Source: Pseudoxanthomonas japonensis
Lineage (GTDB): Bacteria > Pseudomonadota > Gammaproteobacteria > Xanthomonadales > Xanthomonadaceae
Reading direction: 5' to 3'
NCBI RefSeq assembly: GCF_010093445.1
Contig: NZ_PDWW01000010.1
Span: 45,526 to 109,525 of the forward strand
DNA: 64,000 bases
Below are positions 20,272 to 30,092 of this stretch, piece after piece. The position numbers and the translations under genes are program-made. The notes under the pieces were generated by a model. It was not told the DNA's origin, searched no databases, and worked only from the letters and a program-made list of their open reading frames with translations. Each line of letters starts with the position of its first letter. Positions within the stretch are counted from its first letter, which is position 1.

Positions 20272-21201
20272 TCAGTGCGAATGATGCGGTGCCGCATCAT
20301 GCAGGTCGTGGCCGCAGCCGGCGCCGCGTTCGATCTGCAGGGTGGCATGGTTGATGCCGAAACGGTCGTCCAGCGCGTGCACGGTGGCATCGATGAAGGC
20401 GTCGTGGTCATCGTCGCGCGCTCGCACCAGATGTGCGGTCAACGCGATCTCGTTGGCGCCGAGCGACCAGATGTGCAGGTGGTGCACGGCCGATACACCG
20501 GGCTGTTCCTGCAGGAAGGCGCGGACCTCTTCGGCGTCCACATGGCCGGGAACCGCGTCCATCGCGGCGTCGAAACTGGCCCGCAACAGGCCCCAGGACC
20601 CGATGGCGACCACCACGGCGATCAGCAGCGCGGTGGCCGGATCCAGCCAGGCCCAGCCCAGCGTCGCCATGCCGACACCGGCGAGCACGGCGGCCAGCGA
20701 AACGGCGGCATCGGCCATCAGGTGAAGGAAGGCGCCGCGCTTGTTGAGGTCGTGCGCATGGCCGTCCTTCACGAGCCAGGCGGCCCCCAGGTTGACCAGG
20801 ATGCCCAGCGAGGCGACCACGATGACAGGCGTTGCTGGAATTTCGGGCGGCGCGCTGAAGCGTCGGAACGCCTCCCAGCCCAGCGCACCGGAGAACACCA
20901 CCAGCAGGACGGCATTGGCCAGCGGGGACAGCAGGGTCGCGCGGCGCCACCCGTAGGTATGCCGTCCGCGCGGCCGGCGGCCGGCGAGGGCGGCGGCGCC
21001 CCAGGCCAGCGCCAACCCGAGTACGTCGCCCAGGTTGTGCAGCGCGTCCGAGAGCAGCGCCAGCGAATTGGTGTGGAAGCCATAACCCGCCTCGACGGCG
21101 GTGTAGGCGAGGTTGATCAGCGTGACCCACGCGAACGTGCGCGTGGCCGATGCCTGTGGATGGGCGTGCGCCCCGTGTCCGTGATGGTGTCCGTGTCCCA
21201 T
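20272..21201 (-). CDS. cation diffusion facilitator transporter (zinc-type)
   Basis: This 309-residue inner-membrane exporter belongs to the CDF family (CzcD/ZitB branch) and uses proton antiport to expel divalent cations. The N-terminus is His-rich ([14 protein letters not shown]). Six transmembrane segments follow. The metal-site signatures are HNLGD in helix II and HLMAD in helix V; the H-x3-D/H-x3-D pattern favours zinc. A cytosolic C-terminal domain (around [14 protein letters not shown]) and a His-rich tail ([12 protein letters not shown]) complete it. It is inserted in the same orientation between pyrH and frr, an unusual position. Confidence 0.9.
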   Translation of the reverse strand: MGHGHHHGHGAHAHPQASATRTFAWVTLINLAYTAVEAGYGFHTNSLALLSDALHNLGDVLGLALAWGAAALAGRRPRGRHTYGWRRATLLSPLANAVLLVVFSGALGWEAFRRFSAPPEIPATPVIVVASLGILVNLGAAWLVKDGHAHDLNKRGAFLHLMADAAVSLAAVLAGVGMATLGWAWLDPATALLIAVVVAIGSWGLLRASFDAAMDAVPGHVDAEEVRAFLQEQPGVSAVHHLHIWSLGANEIALTAHLVRARDDDHDAFIDATVHALDDRFGINHATLQIERGAGCGHDLHDAAPHHSH

Positions 21202-21272
21202 GGCGGGCTAGGGTGCCGGCGGGGTTGGCCGGACACTATTACAGCGAGCGCCTCGCCAGTCGCCCGGAAGAC

Positions 21273-21998
21273 TCAGTTGCGGCCCTTCACCAGCGTACCG
21301 ACATGCTCGCCACGCAGGATTCGCATCAGATTGCCCGGAACCGACAGGTCGTAGATGCGCAGCGGCACGTCGCTGTCGCGGCACAGGGCGAAGGCGGCCG
21401 TGTCCATCACCTGCAGGTCGCGGGCGATCACGTCGTCGTAGGTCAGCTGGTCGTAACGCACGGCGTCGGCGTGCTTGCTGGGGTCCTTGTCGTAGACGCC
21501 GTCCACCTTGGTCGCCTTCAGCAGCAGGTCCGCGCCGATCTCGATCGCGCGCAGGGCGGCACCGGAGTCGGTGGTGAAGAACGGGTTGCCGGTACCGGCC
21601 GCGAAGATCGCGATGCGGCCCTTTTCCAGGTGGCGGATCGCGCGGCGACGGATGTAGTCCTCGCACACGTCGTTGATCTTGATCGCGCTCATGACGCGGC
21701 ACTTGGCGCCGAGCTTCTCCAGCGCATCCTGCATGGCCAGCGCGTTGATGACCGTGGCCAGCATGCCCATCTGGTCGCCGGTCACGCGGTCCATGCCTCC
21801 CGCGGCCAGGCCGGCGCCGCGGAAGATGTTGCCGCCGCCGATCACCAGGCCCACTTCGGCCCCAGCGTCGCGCGCCTCGATGATCTCGCGGGCGATGCGG
21901 GTGATGACGGCCGGGTCGATGCCGTAGTCCTCCGCCCCCATCAGCGCCTCGCCGGACAGTTTGAGCAGGATGCGGCGATACATGAGCGGTGCGGGCAT
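21273..21998 (-). CDS. pyrH: UMP kinase
   Basis: PyrH (241 residues, E. coli 241) phosphorylates UMP to UDP; it is a hexameric amino-acid-kinase-fold enzyme regulated by GTP and UTP. Motifs are [30 protein letters not shown], and [18 protein letters not shown]. The ATG at 21998 (MPAPLMYRR) and one five codons later are both possible; neither has a strong ribosome-binding site. tsf, its usual upstream neighbour, is about 9.8 kb away. Confidence 0.97.
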   Translation of the reverse strand: MPAPLMYRRILLKLSGEALMGAEDYGIDPAVITRIAREIIEARDAGAEVGLVIGGGNIFRGAGLAAGGMDRVTGDQMGMLATVINALAMQDALEKLGAKCRVMSAIKINDVCEDYIRRRAIRHLEKGRIAIFAAGTGNPFFTTDSGAALRAIEIGADLLLKATKVDGVYDKDPSKHADAVRYDQLTYDDVIARDLQVMDTAAFALCRDSDVPLRIYDLSVPGNLMRILRGEHVGTLVKGRN

Positions 21999-22051
21999 GG
22001 GAGGTCTCGGCGTGGGGGCAAACGGCGCAATTCTAGCCGAGTGCGCCTGCC

Positions 22052-22408
22052 TCAGTCGCCGGGTTCGTAGATCGCGTAGAGCTTGCGGGCCGTCTCGAGC
22101 ACTTCCCACAGGCCGGTGAAACCCGCCGGCACGACGAAACTCTGGCCCGCCCCCAGCAGGACCTCGCTGCCGTCGTCGCCGCGCAGGCGCACGCGACCGC
22201 TGAGCAGGTGGCAGAACTCGTGCTCGGTGTACTGCACGCGCCAGGCGCCCACGCCACCTTCCCAGACGCCGCAGTGGAACCGGTCGTCCTGCGTCGAATA
22301 GGCATTGCCGACGGCCTGTTGCGGCTGACCCGTGACGAGGCGTTCGGCGGCGACCGGCGCACGGCTGGCCTCATCCGGGGTATGCGGTACGGGAACGATG
22401 CGGGGCAT
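22052..22408 (-). CDS. cupin domain protein
   Basis: This 118-residue single-domain cupin contains the sequence [46 protein letters not shown]. This is the pattern of the cupin_3/DUF861 family, related to EutQ and ureidoglycine aminohydrolase. The function is unknown. It lies 53 bases upstream of pyrH on the same strand and is divergent from the AIM24 gene, 65 bases away, which must hold both promoters. Confidence 0.75.
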   Translation of the reverse strand: MPRIVPVPHTPDEASRAPVAAERLVTGQPQQAVGNAYSTQDDRFHCGVWEGGVGAWRVQYTEHEFCHLLSGRVRLRGDDGSEVLLGAGQSFVVPAGFTGLWEVLETARKLYAIYEPGD

Positions 22409-22473
22409 GGGCGTTGCCTGCGGACGGGGCGACTATGATGTCGCCTCCCTTCGCCAGCCATCAAGGAACGGCC

Positions 22474-23169
22474 ATGAGCGTGCGCACCCTGCAGGAATTC
22501 ATCGCCTCGTCCCGCGAGAAGGACGCCAGCCCCGAAGCGTTCGAACTGGAAAGTCCCCATCTGCTCGAAGTGCGCTTGAACGGCCTGGTCTGGGCCAAGG
22601 CCGGCGCCATGGTCGCGCGCAAGGGCGCGGTGAAGTTCACCCGCCAGGGCGTGCTGGAGCAGGGACTCGGCAACCTGCTGAAGAAGGCGGTCAGCGGCGA
22701 GGGCATGCAGCTGATGAAAATCGAGGGCCAGGGACGCGTCTACCTGGCCGACGCCGGCAAGCGGATCACCCTGCTGCGGCTGGCCGGCGAATCCATCTTC
22801 GTCAACGGCAACGACGTGCTGGCGGTCGAATCGGGCATCGAAAGCCGCATCACGATGATGCGCAAGGTCGCCGGCATGCTGTCGGGCGGGCTGTTCAACG
22901 TGCGCCTGAGTGGCCACGGCATCGTGGCCATCACCTCGCACTACGAGCCGCTGACACTGCCGGTGAACGCACAGACCGGGCCGGTGTTCACCGATCCCAA
23001 CGCGACGGTCGCCTGGTCGGGCGGCCTGACGCCGGAAATCATCACCGACATCTCGTTCGGCACGCTGCTGGGACGCGGGTCCGGGGAAAGCATCCAGCTG
23101 CGGTTCGCGGGTGAGGGCTGGGTGGTCGTGCAGCCCTACGAGGAAGTCGTGTACCAACCGAGGCAATAG
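22474..23169 (+). CDS. AIM24 family protein
   Basis: This 231-residue protein matches the AIM24 (DUF124, formerly TIGR00266) family: a beta-rich trimeric protein whose bacterial role is unknown. Family-like segments are LVWAKAGAMVARKGAVKFTR, LAGESIFVNGNDVLAVE and VAWSGGLTPEI. The ATG at 22474 is preceded by AAGGAACGG. There is no signal peptide or membrane segment. It is divergent from the cupin gene and precedes a 486-base gap before the TonB receptor. Confidence 0.8.
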   Translation: MSVRTLQEFIASSREKDASPEAFELESPHLLEVRLNGLVWAKAGAMVARKGAVKFTRQGVLEQGLGNLLKKAVSGEGMQLMKIEGQGRVYLADAGKRITLLRLAGESIFVNGNDVLAVESGIESRITMMRKVAGMLSGGLFNVRLSGHGIVAITSHYEPLTLPVNAQTGPVFTDPNATVAWSGGLTPEIITDISFGTLLGRGSGESIQLRFAGEGWVVVQPYEEVVYQPRQ

Positions 23170-23655
23170 GCGCCGGGCTTTTCTCTGTCCCCAGGTTGCT
23201 CGCAGGTTCGTGGGACGAGCTTCGAGGATGCGATTGCACTGTTGGAGACCACCTGCACCGCCCACGCCCAGTCTCCGGCACGCGCTGCCGCCGTACTGAG
23301 CTTCTCGTGCGCGGGGGTGTGGCCACGTGCGTCACACAAGCGCAGCGCCCGGAGTAGCGACCTCGTCGCCCCTAGCGACTCTGCATCGGTGTGTCTGAGC
23401 TACCTGTTGGTACATTCTGTTACCGCTATTACGTTTCTGAACATCCAAGAATTGACCCTGAGGGGGGGCAAAACTACACGGAGTTTTGTGATCAAGTTGG
23501 CAATAATAATTGAGTGTTGCGTAACCTAATTCCAACATTTGATTAACCTGCTATTAAGGACCGTGGCTGGCCTGAAGGGGCGTGCCGCACATTCTCGGAG
23601 AGGGCGGGCCCGTCCGGACGCTCATGTGAATCAACCTGCAGCAGGGAGTCGCATC
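23170..23655 (+). promoter_or_regulatory. 486-base intergenic region upstream of the TonB receptor
   Basis: No convincing gene is seen. The part from about 23390 to 23560 is clearly AT-richer than its surroundings. It contains the hairpin CAAAACT-N6-AGTTTTG (23469-23488) and a possible -35 TTGGCA near 23497. The transcript leader would be over 100 bases. A promoter and leader for the receptor gene are likely, but the exact start cannot be fixed. Confidence 0.4.
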
Positions 23656-26600
23656 GTGTCCAAGCGAACGTTCAATCGAACACTCAAGCGCAGCGCCCTT
23701 ACGGTGGCGCTCGGCGTCTGCTTCAACTCTTCGATCTATGCCCAATCCAACACCTCCGGCGCGGTCTTCGGCCAGGCCTCGGCGGGCGAGAAGGTCCTGG
23801 TCCAGAATCCGGCGACCGGTTTCAGCCGTGAAATCGCGATCGGCGCCGACGGTAGCTACCGCGTATCAGCTCTCTCGCCCGGTACGTATCGTGTGACGCT
23901 GCAGCGCGCCGACGGTACGACGACGACGCGCGAAGTCGCGGTCAACGTCGGTACCGGTACGGCTGTCAACTTTGCTGCGGAAGGCACGGGTAGCGGTGCC
24001 ACCACGCTGGGCACGGTCACGGTCACCGGTTCCCAGCTCGTCAACCCGATCGACGTCTCTTCGGTCGAGTCCACCACCATCCTGACTTCCGAGCAGCTCG
24101 CGCGGATCCCTGTGCCGCGCGACACGACCTCGGTGGCGCTGCTCGCCCCGGGCACCGTGCGTGGTGACGGCGCCTTCGGCAACCTTGCTTCGTTCGGTGG
24201 TTCATCCGTTGCCGAGAACCAGTACTACATCAACGGCTTCAACATCACCAACTCGTTCCGTAGCCTGAACTTCTCCAAGGTGCCTTTCGAGGCAATCGCG
24301 GAGCAGCAGATCAAGACGGGTGGTTATGGCGCCGAGTTCGGTCGCTCGCTTGGTGGCGTGGTCAACCAGATCACCAAGCGTGGTACCAACGAGTTCAAGG
24401 CAGGCGCCAATGTGTTCTGGTCGCCGAAATCCCTGCGTTCGGACGTGGAAGACTACAAGTTCTCGAATCCGCTGGTGCCGGGTGACTTTGGCGATGTGGC
24501 CGAGAACAACAGCAAGGACACGCAAGATGAGCTGATTGGTGCCGTCTGGGCAGGCGGCGCGTTAATCAAGGACAAGTTGTTCGCCTATGGCCTGCTGTCC
24601 TACGGAAAGACCGACACGGACGCCTGGGGCAACATGGATGCGGTAACCAACCGCAACGGTTCGATCAAGAATCCGACCTGGTTGGCCAAGTTCGACTGGA
24701 ACATCAACGACAGCAACAAGCTCGAGCTGACGGCGTTCTCCGACAAGCAGGAGAGCGAGACACGGGTCTACAACAACACGCCAGGTGAAGTGGATCGCAC
24801 CAACTATGTTGGCACGGTGTTCGATGAGCAGGGTGGCAACAACTATGTCCTGAAGTACACCGGTTATCTCACTGACGCTTTCACTCTGACCGCGCTGTAC
24901 GGCCACGGCGAATTCAAGCGCTCGCAACACCTCAAGAACCCGGACGGCTCGATCGTCAGCTACAACGGCGATATCACGACCGCCTATACGACGAGCATTA
25001 CCGGCACCACCGCGTTGGGGGGCTGCCCCGCGATCATTGATGTGCGGCCGGGCTATCGCAAGGACATTACCGGGGCCTACGGCAGCCTGTGCCATCTTAC
25101 CGACGGTGCATTGCTCCAGGCGTCGAACAACAAGGACACCCGCGACCAGTACCGCATCGATGCGGAGTGGATCCTCGGGCCGCACCAGTTGCGCTTTGGC
25201 GTGGACGTGGACAACTACGAATCCGTGGCGGGCGAAGCCAATGTGGGCGGCTGGCTGTGGCGCTATTCGACCAACAACGGCCCTGATGGGCGGCCGAACA
25301 CAGGCGACGAGTTCGATGTCGTGCGTCGCCAGACCACAGCTCGTGGCACCACGATCGAAGTCAAACAGCGCGCCTACTACCTCGAAGATACGTGGAAGAT
25401 CACCGACAACTTCCTGGCCTATCTCGGCGCACGCTGGGACACCTTCGAGAACCTCGGCGCCGATGGCCGCGCCTTCGTCAAGATCGACAACCAGTTCGGG
25501 CCGCGTCTGGGCTTCTCCTGGGACGTCAATGGCGACTCGTCGCTGAAGATCTACGGCAATGCGGGCCGCTACGCTTTGCCACTTACGCCTAGCGTTGCCG
25601 TTCGTGGCTCCAGCGCCTCGATCTACCAGCGCAGCAACAACAATCGCTTTTCCGGCGTCGATCCCGTCACAGGTGCGCCGATCCTGATCGGGCCCCTCAA
25701 TCCGCTTGGCTTGATCAACGGCGAGGACGGCAGCGCGCATGATCCCAACACGATTGCCAGCAAGAATCTGGACCCGATGTACCAGGACGAGTTCATCCTC
25801 GGCTTCCAGACCACGATGACCGACCACCTCAACTTCGGTGCGCGCGCCATCTACCGCAAGTTGAAAGCCGCCATCGACGACAACTGCGATTACACGGCCA
25901 TCACCGATCTGGCAGATGCCGATGGACTCGACTACACAGTTCCAAACCCGGGGTTCCCGTACTGCCGTCTGTTCAATCCCGGCGAAGATGCAGTGCTGGT
26001 TACCGACCTGAATGGCGACGGCATCTACACCACCTACACCGTGGAAGGCGATCGCCTGAGTCCGCCCGCCAAGCGGTCGTACAAGGCGCTGGAACTGTTC
26101 CTGGACGGGAGCTGGGACAAGTTCTTCTTCCAGGCGTCGTATACGCTGGGATACAACAAGGGCAACACCGAGGGCGGCGTGAAGTCCGACATCGGTCAGG
26201 GCGACACCAATACCACGCAGGATTTCGACTATCGCGAACTGACGGTCGACACCTACGGCTACTTGCCCAATGACCGCCGCCACGCGTTGAAAGTGTTCGG
26301 CAACTACGACTTCAATGACGAATGGTCACTGGGCGCGAACCTGATCGTCCAGACGGGGCGGCCGATCAACTGTCTGGGCGTTCTGGATACCAACCCCCTG
26401 GAGCCCGTCGGTGTAGTGAGCAACTACTCCCCGCACCCTTACGGCTCTGGCTTCATGCGTTGCAGCAACTCGGAGTCCGGTGCTTCGATCGATTCGACCG
26501 TGAGGGCTGTGCCACGTGGGACCGCGGGGCGCTTGCCGACGACCACCAGCCTGGACTTGAACATCGCCTTCCGGCCCTCGTTCGCAGAGGGTCTGCAATT

Positions 26601-26760
26601 CAAGGTGGACGTGTTCAACGTGTTCAACTCGCAGAAGGTCACGGCCGTGAGCGAAGTGGCGGAAGACTCTGCGACGGGCAATCCCCTGAGCACCTATCTG
26701 CTTCCTCGCTCCTATCAGGCGCCACGTTCGGTCCGCTTCATGGTCCAGTACGACTTCTGA
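23656..26760 (+). CDS. Oar-like TonB-dependent receptor
   Basis: The 1034-residue product is an outer-membrane beta-barrel transporter energised by TonB. The GTG at 23656 is chosen because AGGGAG precedes it and because it places a signal peptide (SKRTFNRTLKRSALTVALGV, ending IYAQ) at the N-terminus. A carboxypeptidase-regulatory-like (CNA-B type) domain follows (GSYRVSALSPGTYRVTLQR), then a TonB-box-like segment (GTVTVTGS), the plug (around GGYGAEFGRSLGGVVNQITK), and a large barrel ending in Phe (VRFMVQYDF). Such Oar-type receptors are numerous in xanthomonads; the substrate is unknown. A terminator follows, then two sulfotransferase genes. Confidence 0.92.
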   Translation: MSKRTFNRTLKRSALTVALGVCFNSSIYAQSNTSGAVFGQASAGEKVLVQNPATGFSREIAIGADGSYRVSALSPGTYRVTLQRADGTTTTREVAVNVGTGTAVNFAAEGTGSGATTLGTVTVTGSQLVNPIDVSSVESTTILTSEQLARIPVPRDTTSVALLAPGTVRGDGAFGNLASFGGSSVAENQYYINGFNITNSFRSLNFSKVPFEAIAEQQIKTGGYGAEFGRSLGGVVNQITKRGTNEFKAGANVFWSPKSLRSDVEDYKFSNPLVPGDFGDVAENNSKDTQDELIGAVWAGGALIKDKLFAYGLLSYGKTDTDAWGNMDAVTNRNGSIKNPTWLAKFDWNINDSNKLELTAFSDKQESETRVYNNTPGEVDRTNYVGTVFDEQGGNNYVLKYTGYLTDAFTLTALYGHGEFKRSQHLKNPDGSIVSYNGDITTAYTTSITGTTALGGCPAIIDVRPGYRKDITGAYGSLCHLTDGALLQASNNKDTRDQYRIDAEWILGPHQLRFGVDVDNYESVAGEANVGGWLWRYSTNNGPDGRPNTGDEFDVVRRQTTARGTTIEVKQRAYYLEDTWKITDNFLAYLGARWDTFENLGADGRAFVKIDNQFGPRLGFSWDVNGDSSLKIYGNAGRYALPLTPSVAVRGSSASIYQRSNNNRFSGVDPVTGAPILIGPLNPLGLINGEDGSAHDPNTIASKNLDPMYQDEFILGFQTTMTDHLNFGARAIYRKLKAAIDDNCDYTAITDLADADGLDYTVPNPGFPYCRLFNPGEDAVLVTDLNGDGIYTTYTVEGDRLSPPAKRSYKALELFLDGSWDKFFFQASYTLGYNKGNTEGGVKSDIGQGDTNTTQDFDYRELTVDTYGYLPNDRRHALKVFGNYDFNDEWSLGANLIVQTGRPINCLGVLDTNPLEPVGVVSNYSPHPYGSGFMRCSNSESGASIDSTVRAVPRGTAGRLPTTTSLDLNIAFRPSFAEGLQFKVDVFNVFNSQKVTAVSEVAEDSATGNPLSTYLLPRSYQAPRSVRFMVQYDF

Positions 26761-26805
26761 TCCCGCGTCTGAACGAAGAACAAGACCAATCACTGCTCGC
26801 TGCTC

Positions 26806-26829
26806 GGCCGCCTTCGGGCGGCCTTTTTC
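26806..26829 (+). terminator. rho-independent terminator after the TonB receptor
   Basis: GGCCGCC, TTCG tetraloop, GGCGGCC and then TTTTTC form a textbook terminator 46 bases after the receptor stop codon. It separates the receptor transcript from the sulfotransferase pair, at least partly. Confidence 0.93.
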
Positions 26830-26887
26830 TTGAAGCCCATGGGTGCGAGGATCTCCTTGCGGCTATGCTTGAACCAATCCCACTTCA

Positions 26888-28483
26888 ATGGCGACCATGA
26901 GCGAAGCGTTGCAGCGTCACTGGAACGAAGCGAGTCACCACGAAGCAGCAAAGGACCTTCCAGCCGCCCGCGCAGGCTACGAGGCGATGCTGGCGATAGA
27001 GCCCAAGCTGGTGGCGCCGAACCTGCGCCTTTCACGGCTGGCGCAGATCGCCGACCGATACGTCGAGGCACGTGACCGGGCGCTGCAGGCCAGCCATGTG
27101 TGCGTGGAGACACAAGACGCGAAAAGCATAGGTTTCGTCAGCCTTCGACTGCTTGCCTTTGCCGAAGACGGGGAGATCGTCCGCCTGATCCGGTCCATGG
27201 ACTGGATCAGGCGCGACGTCCTGCAGCAGTCCGCTGTACTTGCGCAGCATCTGTGGCTGGTCGATCAGCATGAACTGGCGCTCGAGTTCCTGACTCATGT
27301 TGGCACCCGTGTGAAGCCCAGCCCCTTGCTCTGCTACACCCGCGCCAACGTGCTCAGGTCACTGGGCATGTTGGACGAGGCCGTCGAGTACTACGAGTAC
27401 GCACTGCGGCTGGATCCGCACAATGCGTACGTGCATCGAACGCTGGCCTTTCATCAGGCTTCCAGGCCGGCGGGAAGCCGCGTGCCCAGACTCGAAGCGG
27501 CACGGCGGCACCATGCGGAGGGGTCTGCGGAGAGTGCCCAGCTGTGCTACGCCCTCTTCAAGGAACTCGATGCGGCGGATCAGACGGAGGCTGCCTGGCA
27601 AGCGTTGCAGGAAGGCGCTGCCGCGGTTCGCCGCACGCTGCGACATGACCGGGAGGAGGAGGCGAGGGGCTTCGAGAGGCTGCTGCATTCGAGTCCCTGG
27701 AAGAAGTCGCCTACGGCATCCGCAGTATCGGGAGGGCCGGTGCCGATCTTCATCGTTGGCATGCCACGCACCGGTACGACGCTGCTGGATCGTGTGCTTG
27801 GCAATCATGCAGAGGTCGTTTCACTGGGCGAGCGCAACGACTTCGATGCCGCCATCAGTGAAGTTTCCAACCATTTCTACAAGGGTGGGCTGCGGGTGTC
27901 CCAGTGGACCAAACTCCTGGCCGCGGATCCGGCATTGGTCGGTGAGCGCTATCTGGAGCGCCTGGCGCCGAGGATTGCCGGCCATCACTGCTTCATCGAC
28001 AAGAATCCGAAGAACTTCTTCAACGTCGGACTGATACTGCGTGCCCTTCCGCAGGCGCGCATCATTTGCGTTCGACGCGACCCGATGGATGCCTGCTTTT
28101 CCAATCTGAAGGAGTTGTTCGAAGGTGGCGCATATCCCTACAGTTACGCCTTCGAGGACTTGGCCGCGCATCACCGCGGGTTCGTGCAACTGATGGCACA
28201 CTGGCAGGCAAGTGCGAACGGATCCGTGCATATCGTGGATTACGAGGCGCTGGTGCGGGTTGGCGACGAAACTTTGCACGAGCTGCTTGCATTCTGCGGT
28301 TTGGCGCCCGCGAAGGGATTGCTTGACATCACGGCCAATGCGTCGCCGGTATCCACGGCCAGCAGTTCGCAGGTACGTTCACCCATCCACGACCGTGGCG
28401 TCGGCGCATGGAGGCGATACGCGCTGCAGTTGGAGCCCCTGCGCGTGATGCTGGAAGCGCGAAGGACGGAAAATGGCGCCTGA
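26888..28483 (+). CDS. TPR-containing sulfotransferase family protein (copy 1)
   Basis: This 531-residue protein has an N-terminal half of helical TPR-like repeats (e.g. SLGMLDEAVEYYEYALRLDPHN near residue 160) and a C-terminal sulfotransferase domain. The PAPS 5'-phosphosulfate loop is FIVGMPRTGTTLLDRVLG (about residue 284), and the 3'-phosphate loop is ICVRRDPMDACFSNLKELF. Fusions of this type sulfate proteins or glycans, but the acceptor is unknown. No signal peptide is seen, so it is probably cytosolic. The ATG at 26888 or the one at 26897 may be used; neither has a good ribosome-binding site. It overlaps copy 2 by 11 bases. Confidence 0.85.
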   Translation: MATMSEALQRHWNEASHHEAAKDLPAARAGYEAMLAIEPKLVAPNLRLSRLAQIADRYVEARDRALQASHVCVETQDAKSIGFVSLRLLAFAEDGEIVRLIRSMDWIRRDVLQQSAVLAQHLWLVDQHELALEFLTHVGTRVKPSPLLCYTRANVLRSLGMLDEAVEYYEYALRLDPHNAYVHRTLAFHQASRPAGSRVPRLEAARRHHAEGSAESAQLCYALFKELDAADQTEAAWQALQEGAAAVRRTLRHDREEEARGFERLLHSSPWKKSPTASAVSGGPVPIFIVGMPRTGTTLLDRVLGNHAEVVSLGERNDFDAAISEVSNHFYKGGLRVSQWTKLLAADPALVGERYLERLAPRIAGHHCFIDKNPKNFFNVGLILRALPQARIICVRRDPMDACFSNLKELFEGGAYPYSYAFEDLAAHHRGFVQLMAHWQASANGSVHIVDYEALVRVGDETLHELLAFCGLAPAKGLLDITANASPVSTASSSQVRSPIHDRGVGAWRRYALQLEPLRVMLEARRTENGA

Positions 28484-30044
28484 GTCGACGTCAGATCGTG
28501 TGGCGGCGCTGACTGAGCGAGCGCAGGTCCATGCCGTTGCAAAGGACTTCGAGCAGGCGGCCGAGTGTTACCTTCTGGCGCTTGAGCTATCGCCCGGTGA
28601 TCCTGACATCCTGTTGCAGCTGTCGTACATGGCGTCGCTCGCAGGACGTTATCGGTCCGCGCATGGCTACGCAGTGCAGGCCAGCCAGCTAAAGACGCAG
28701 CGCACTGAAATTCTGAAGGAATTGCTGTCGCGGTTGCGCACCTTCAACGAAGTTCCCGCCATGCTGGCGTGCGTCGAAAGGATGCTGCCCATGTCGCGCA
28801 TCCCGATCCCTTCGCTGATTGCCATCGCCGCGCAGCTCACCTATGCCGGACTTCCACAGAAGGCGATCGCATTCCTGGACGAGGCCCGGCGTGCGGATCC
28901 TGAGTACCCGCCGACGCTGTTGTCCCGGGCGCACGTGTTGATGTTTCTGGGGCGGTTCGCCGAGGCTGGGGAGGATATTTCCCGAACGCTCACGCGTGCC
29001 CCGCAGATTGCGCAGGCATACTGGCTGCAGTCCCAGGTCCGCAAGCAGACCGCCAGCGAGAATCACCTCGCGCAGATCCGAGCGCAGCTTCTGGTGCCGC
29101 AACGTAGCGCGCAGGATCGCGCCTTGCTGGCTTTCGCCCTGCACAAGGAGCTGGACGACCTCGGTCGTCATGAGGAAGCGTGGCATGCATTGCAGGAAGC
29201 GTGTGCCAGCAAGCGATCGTCGCTACGCTACGACGCTGCGCGGTCGAGGGAGGTGTTCGAGCGACTGTTGCGTTTTGCACCGCATCCGATGCCAATGCGA
29301 CCGCAGCCCGATCTGCATGCCACGCCCGTATTCATCGTCGGCATGCATCGTTCCGGCACCACGCTCATCGAGCAGTTGCTTGACGGACATTCCGATGTGC
29401 GCGGCCTGGGTGAACTCTACGACTTCACCAGCGCGATGCGTTATGCGACCGATCATCACTGTGCCGGCGTGACCGACCCGGAGATCATTGCCCGCGCGAC
29501 GACCGTTGACTTCAGTGCGGCCGGCGAACGCTACTTGGAGGGCGTGGCATGGCGGCTCTGCGGTGAGCGGCATTTCACCGACAAGCTCCCCTCCAACTTT
29601 CTCAATGTCGGTTTCATATGCGAGGCATTGCCGCAGGCGAAGATAGTGCATATGGTGCGCGACCCGATGGAGACGTGTTTCTCCAATTTGCGCGAGATCT
29701 TCTCCGATGCAAATCCCTACAGTTACGACCAGTTCGAGCTGGCGGATTTCTACGGTTACTACCGCAGGCTGATGGCCCACTGGCATGCCCGTTACCCGGG
29801 TCGGATACTGGACGTGGACTACGCGCAGCTCACACGTGAGCCAGAGCAGGTGGTGCGTCGGGTCTGCAACTTTGTTGGCATCGCGTTCGAGCCACAGATG
29901 TTGGGCATGCAGTCGCGGACGCGTGGCATCGTGACGGCCAGTGCCGTGCAGGTGCGCGATCGCATCCGCGTGCAGGAGACACCGAAATGGCGCGCCTACG
30001 AGCGGTACCTTGCGCCGTTGCGCGAGCGCCTCGGGTACGAATGA
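28473..30044 (+). CDS. TPR-containing sulfotransferase family protein (copy 2)
   Basis: This 523-residue paralogue of the preceding protein has the same layout: TPR-like helices (YLLALELSPGDPDILLQLSYMA), then the sulfotransferase domain with VFIVGMHRSGTTLIEQLL (about residue 285) and VHMVRDPMETCFSNLREIF. Its start lies inside the end of copy 1 and is preceded by AAGGACGG, so the two are translationally coupled. The acceptor-binding parts differ strongly between the two copies, suggesting different acceptors or a heteromeric enzyme (inference). Confidence 0.85.
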   Translation: MAPESTSDRVAALTERAQVHAVAKDFEQAAECYLLALELSPGDPDILLQLSYMASLAGRYRSAHGYAVQASQLKTQRTEILKELLSRLRTFNEVPAMLACVERMLPMSRIPIPSLIAIAAQLTYAGLPQKAIAFLDEARRADPEYPPTLLSRAHVLMFLGRFAEAGEDISRTLTRAPQIAQAYWLQSQVRKQTASENHLAQIRAQLLVPQRSAQDRALLAFALHKELDDLGRHEEAWHALQEACASKRSSLRYDAARSREVFERLLRFAPHPMPMRPQPDLHATPVFIVGMHRSGTTLIEQLLDGHSDVRGLGELYDFTSAMRYATDHHCAGVTDPEIIARATTVDFSAAGERYLEGVAWRLCGERHFTDKLPSNFLNVGFICEALPQAKIVHMVRDPMETCFSNLREIFSDANPYSYDQFELADFYGYYRRLMAHWHARYPGRILDVDYAQLTREPEQVVRRVCNFVGIAFEPQMLGMQSRTRGIVTASAVQVRDRIRVQETPKWRAYERYLAPLRERLGYE

Positions 30045-30092
30045 TGCGTCGCGTGAGCGACGGGTGTCCCGGAATAGCGCTGGGTGAGGAAC

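Noticed and set aside
23332..23538. Short open frames in the gap before the TonB receptor
   Set aside because: No ribosome-binding site, no recognisable sequence, and they overlap the AT-rich probable promoter region.
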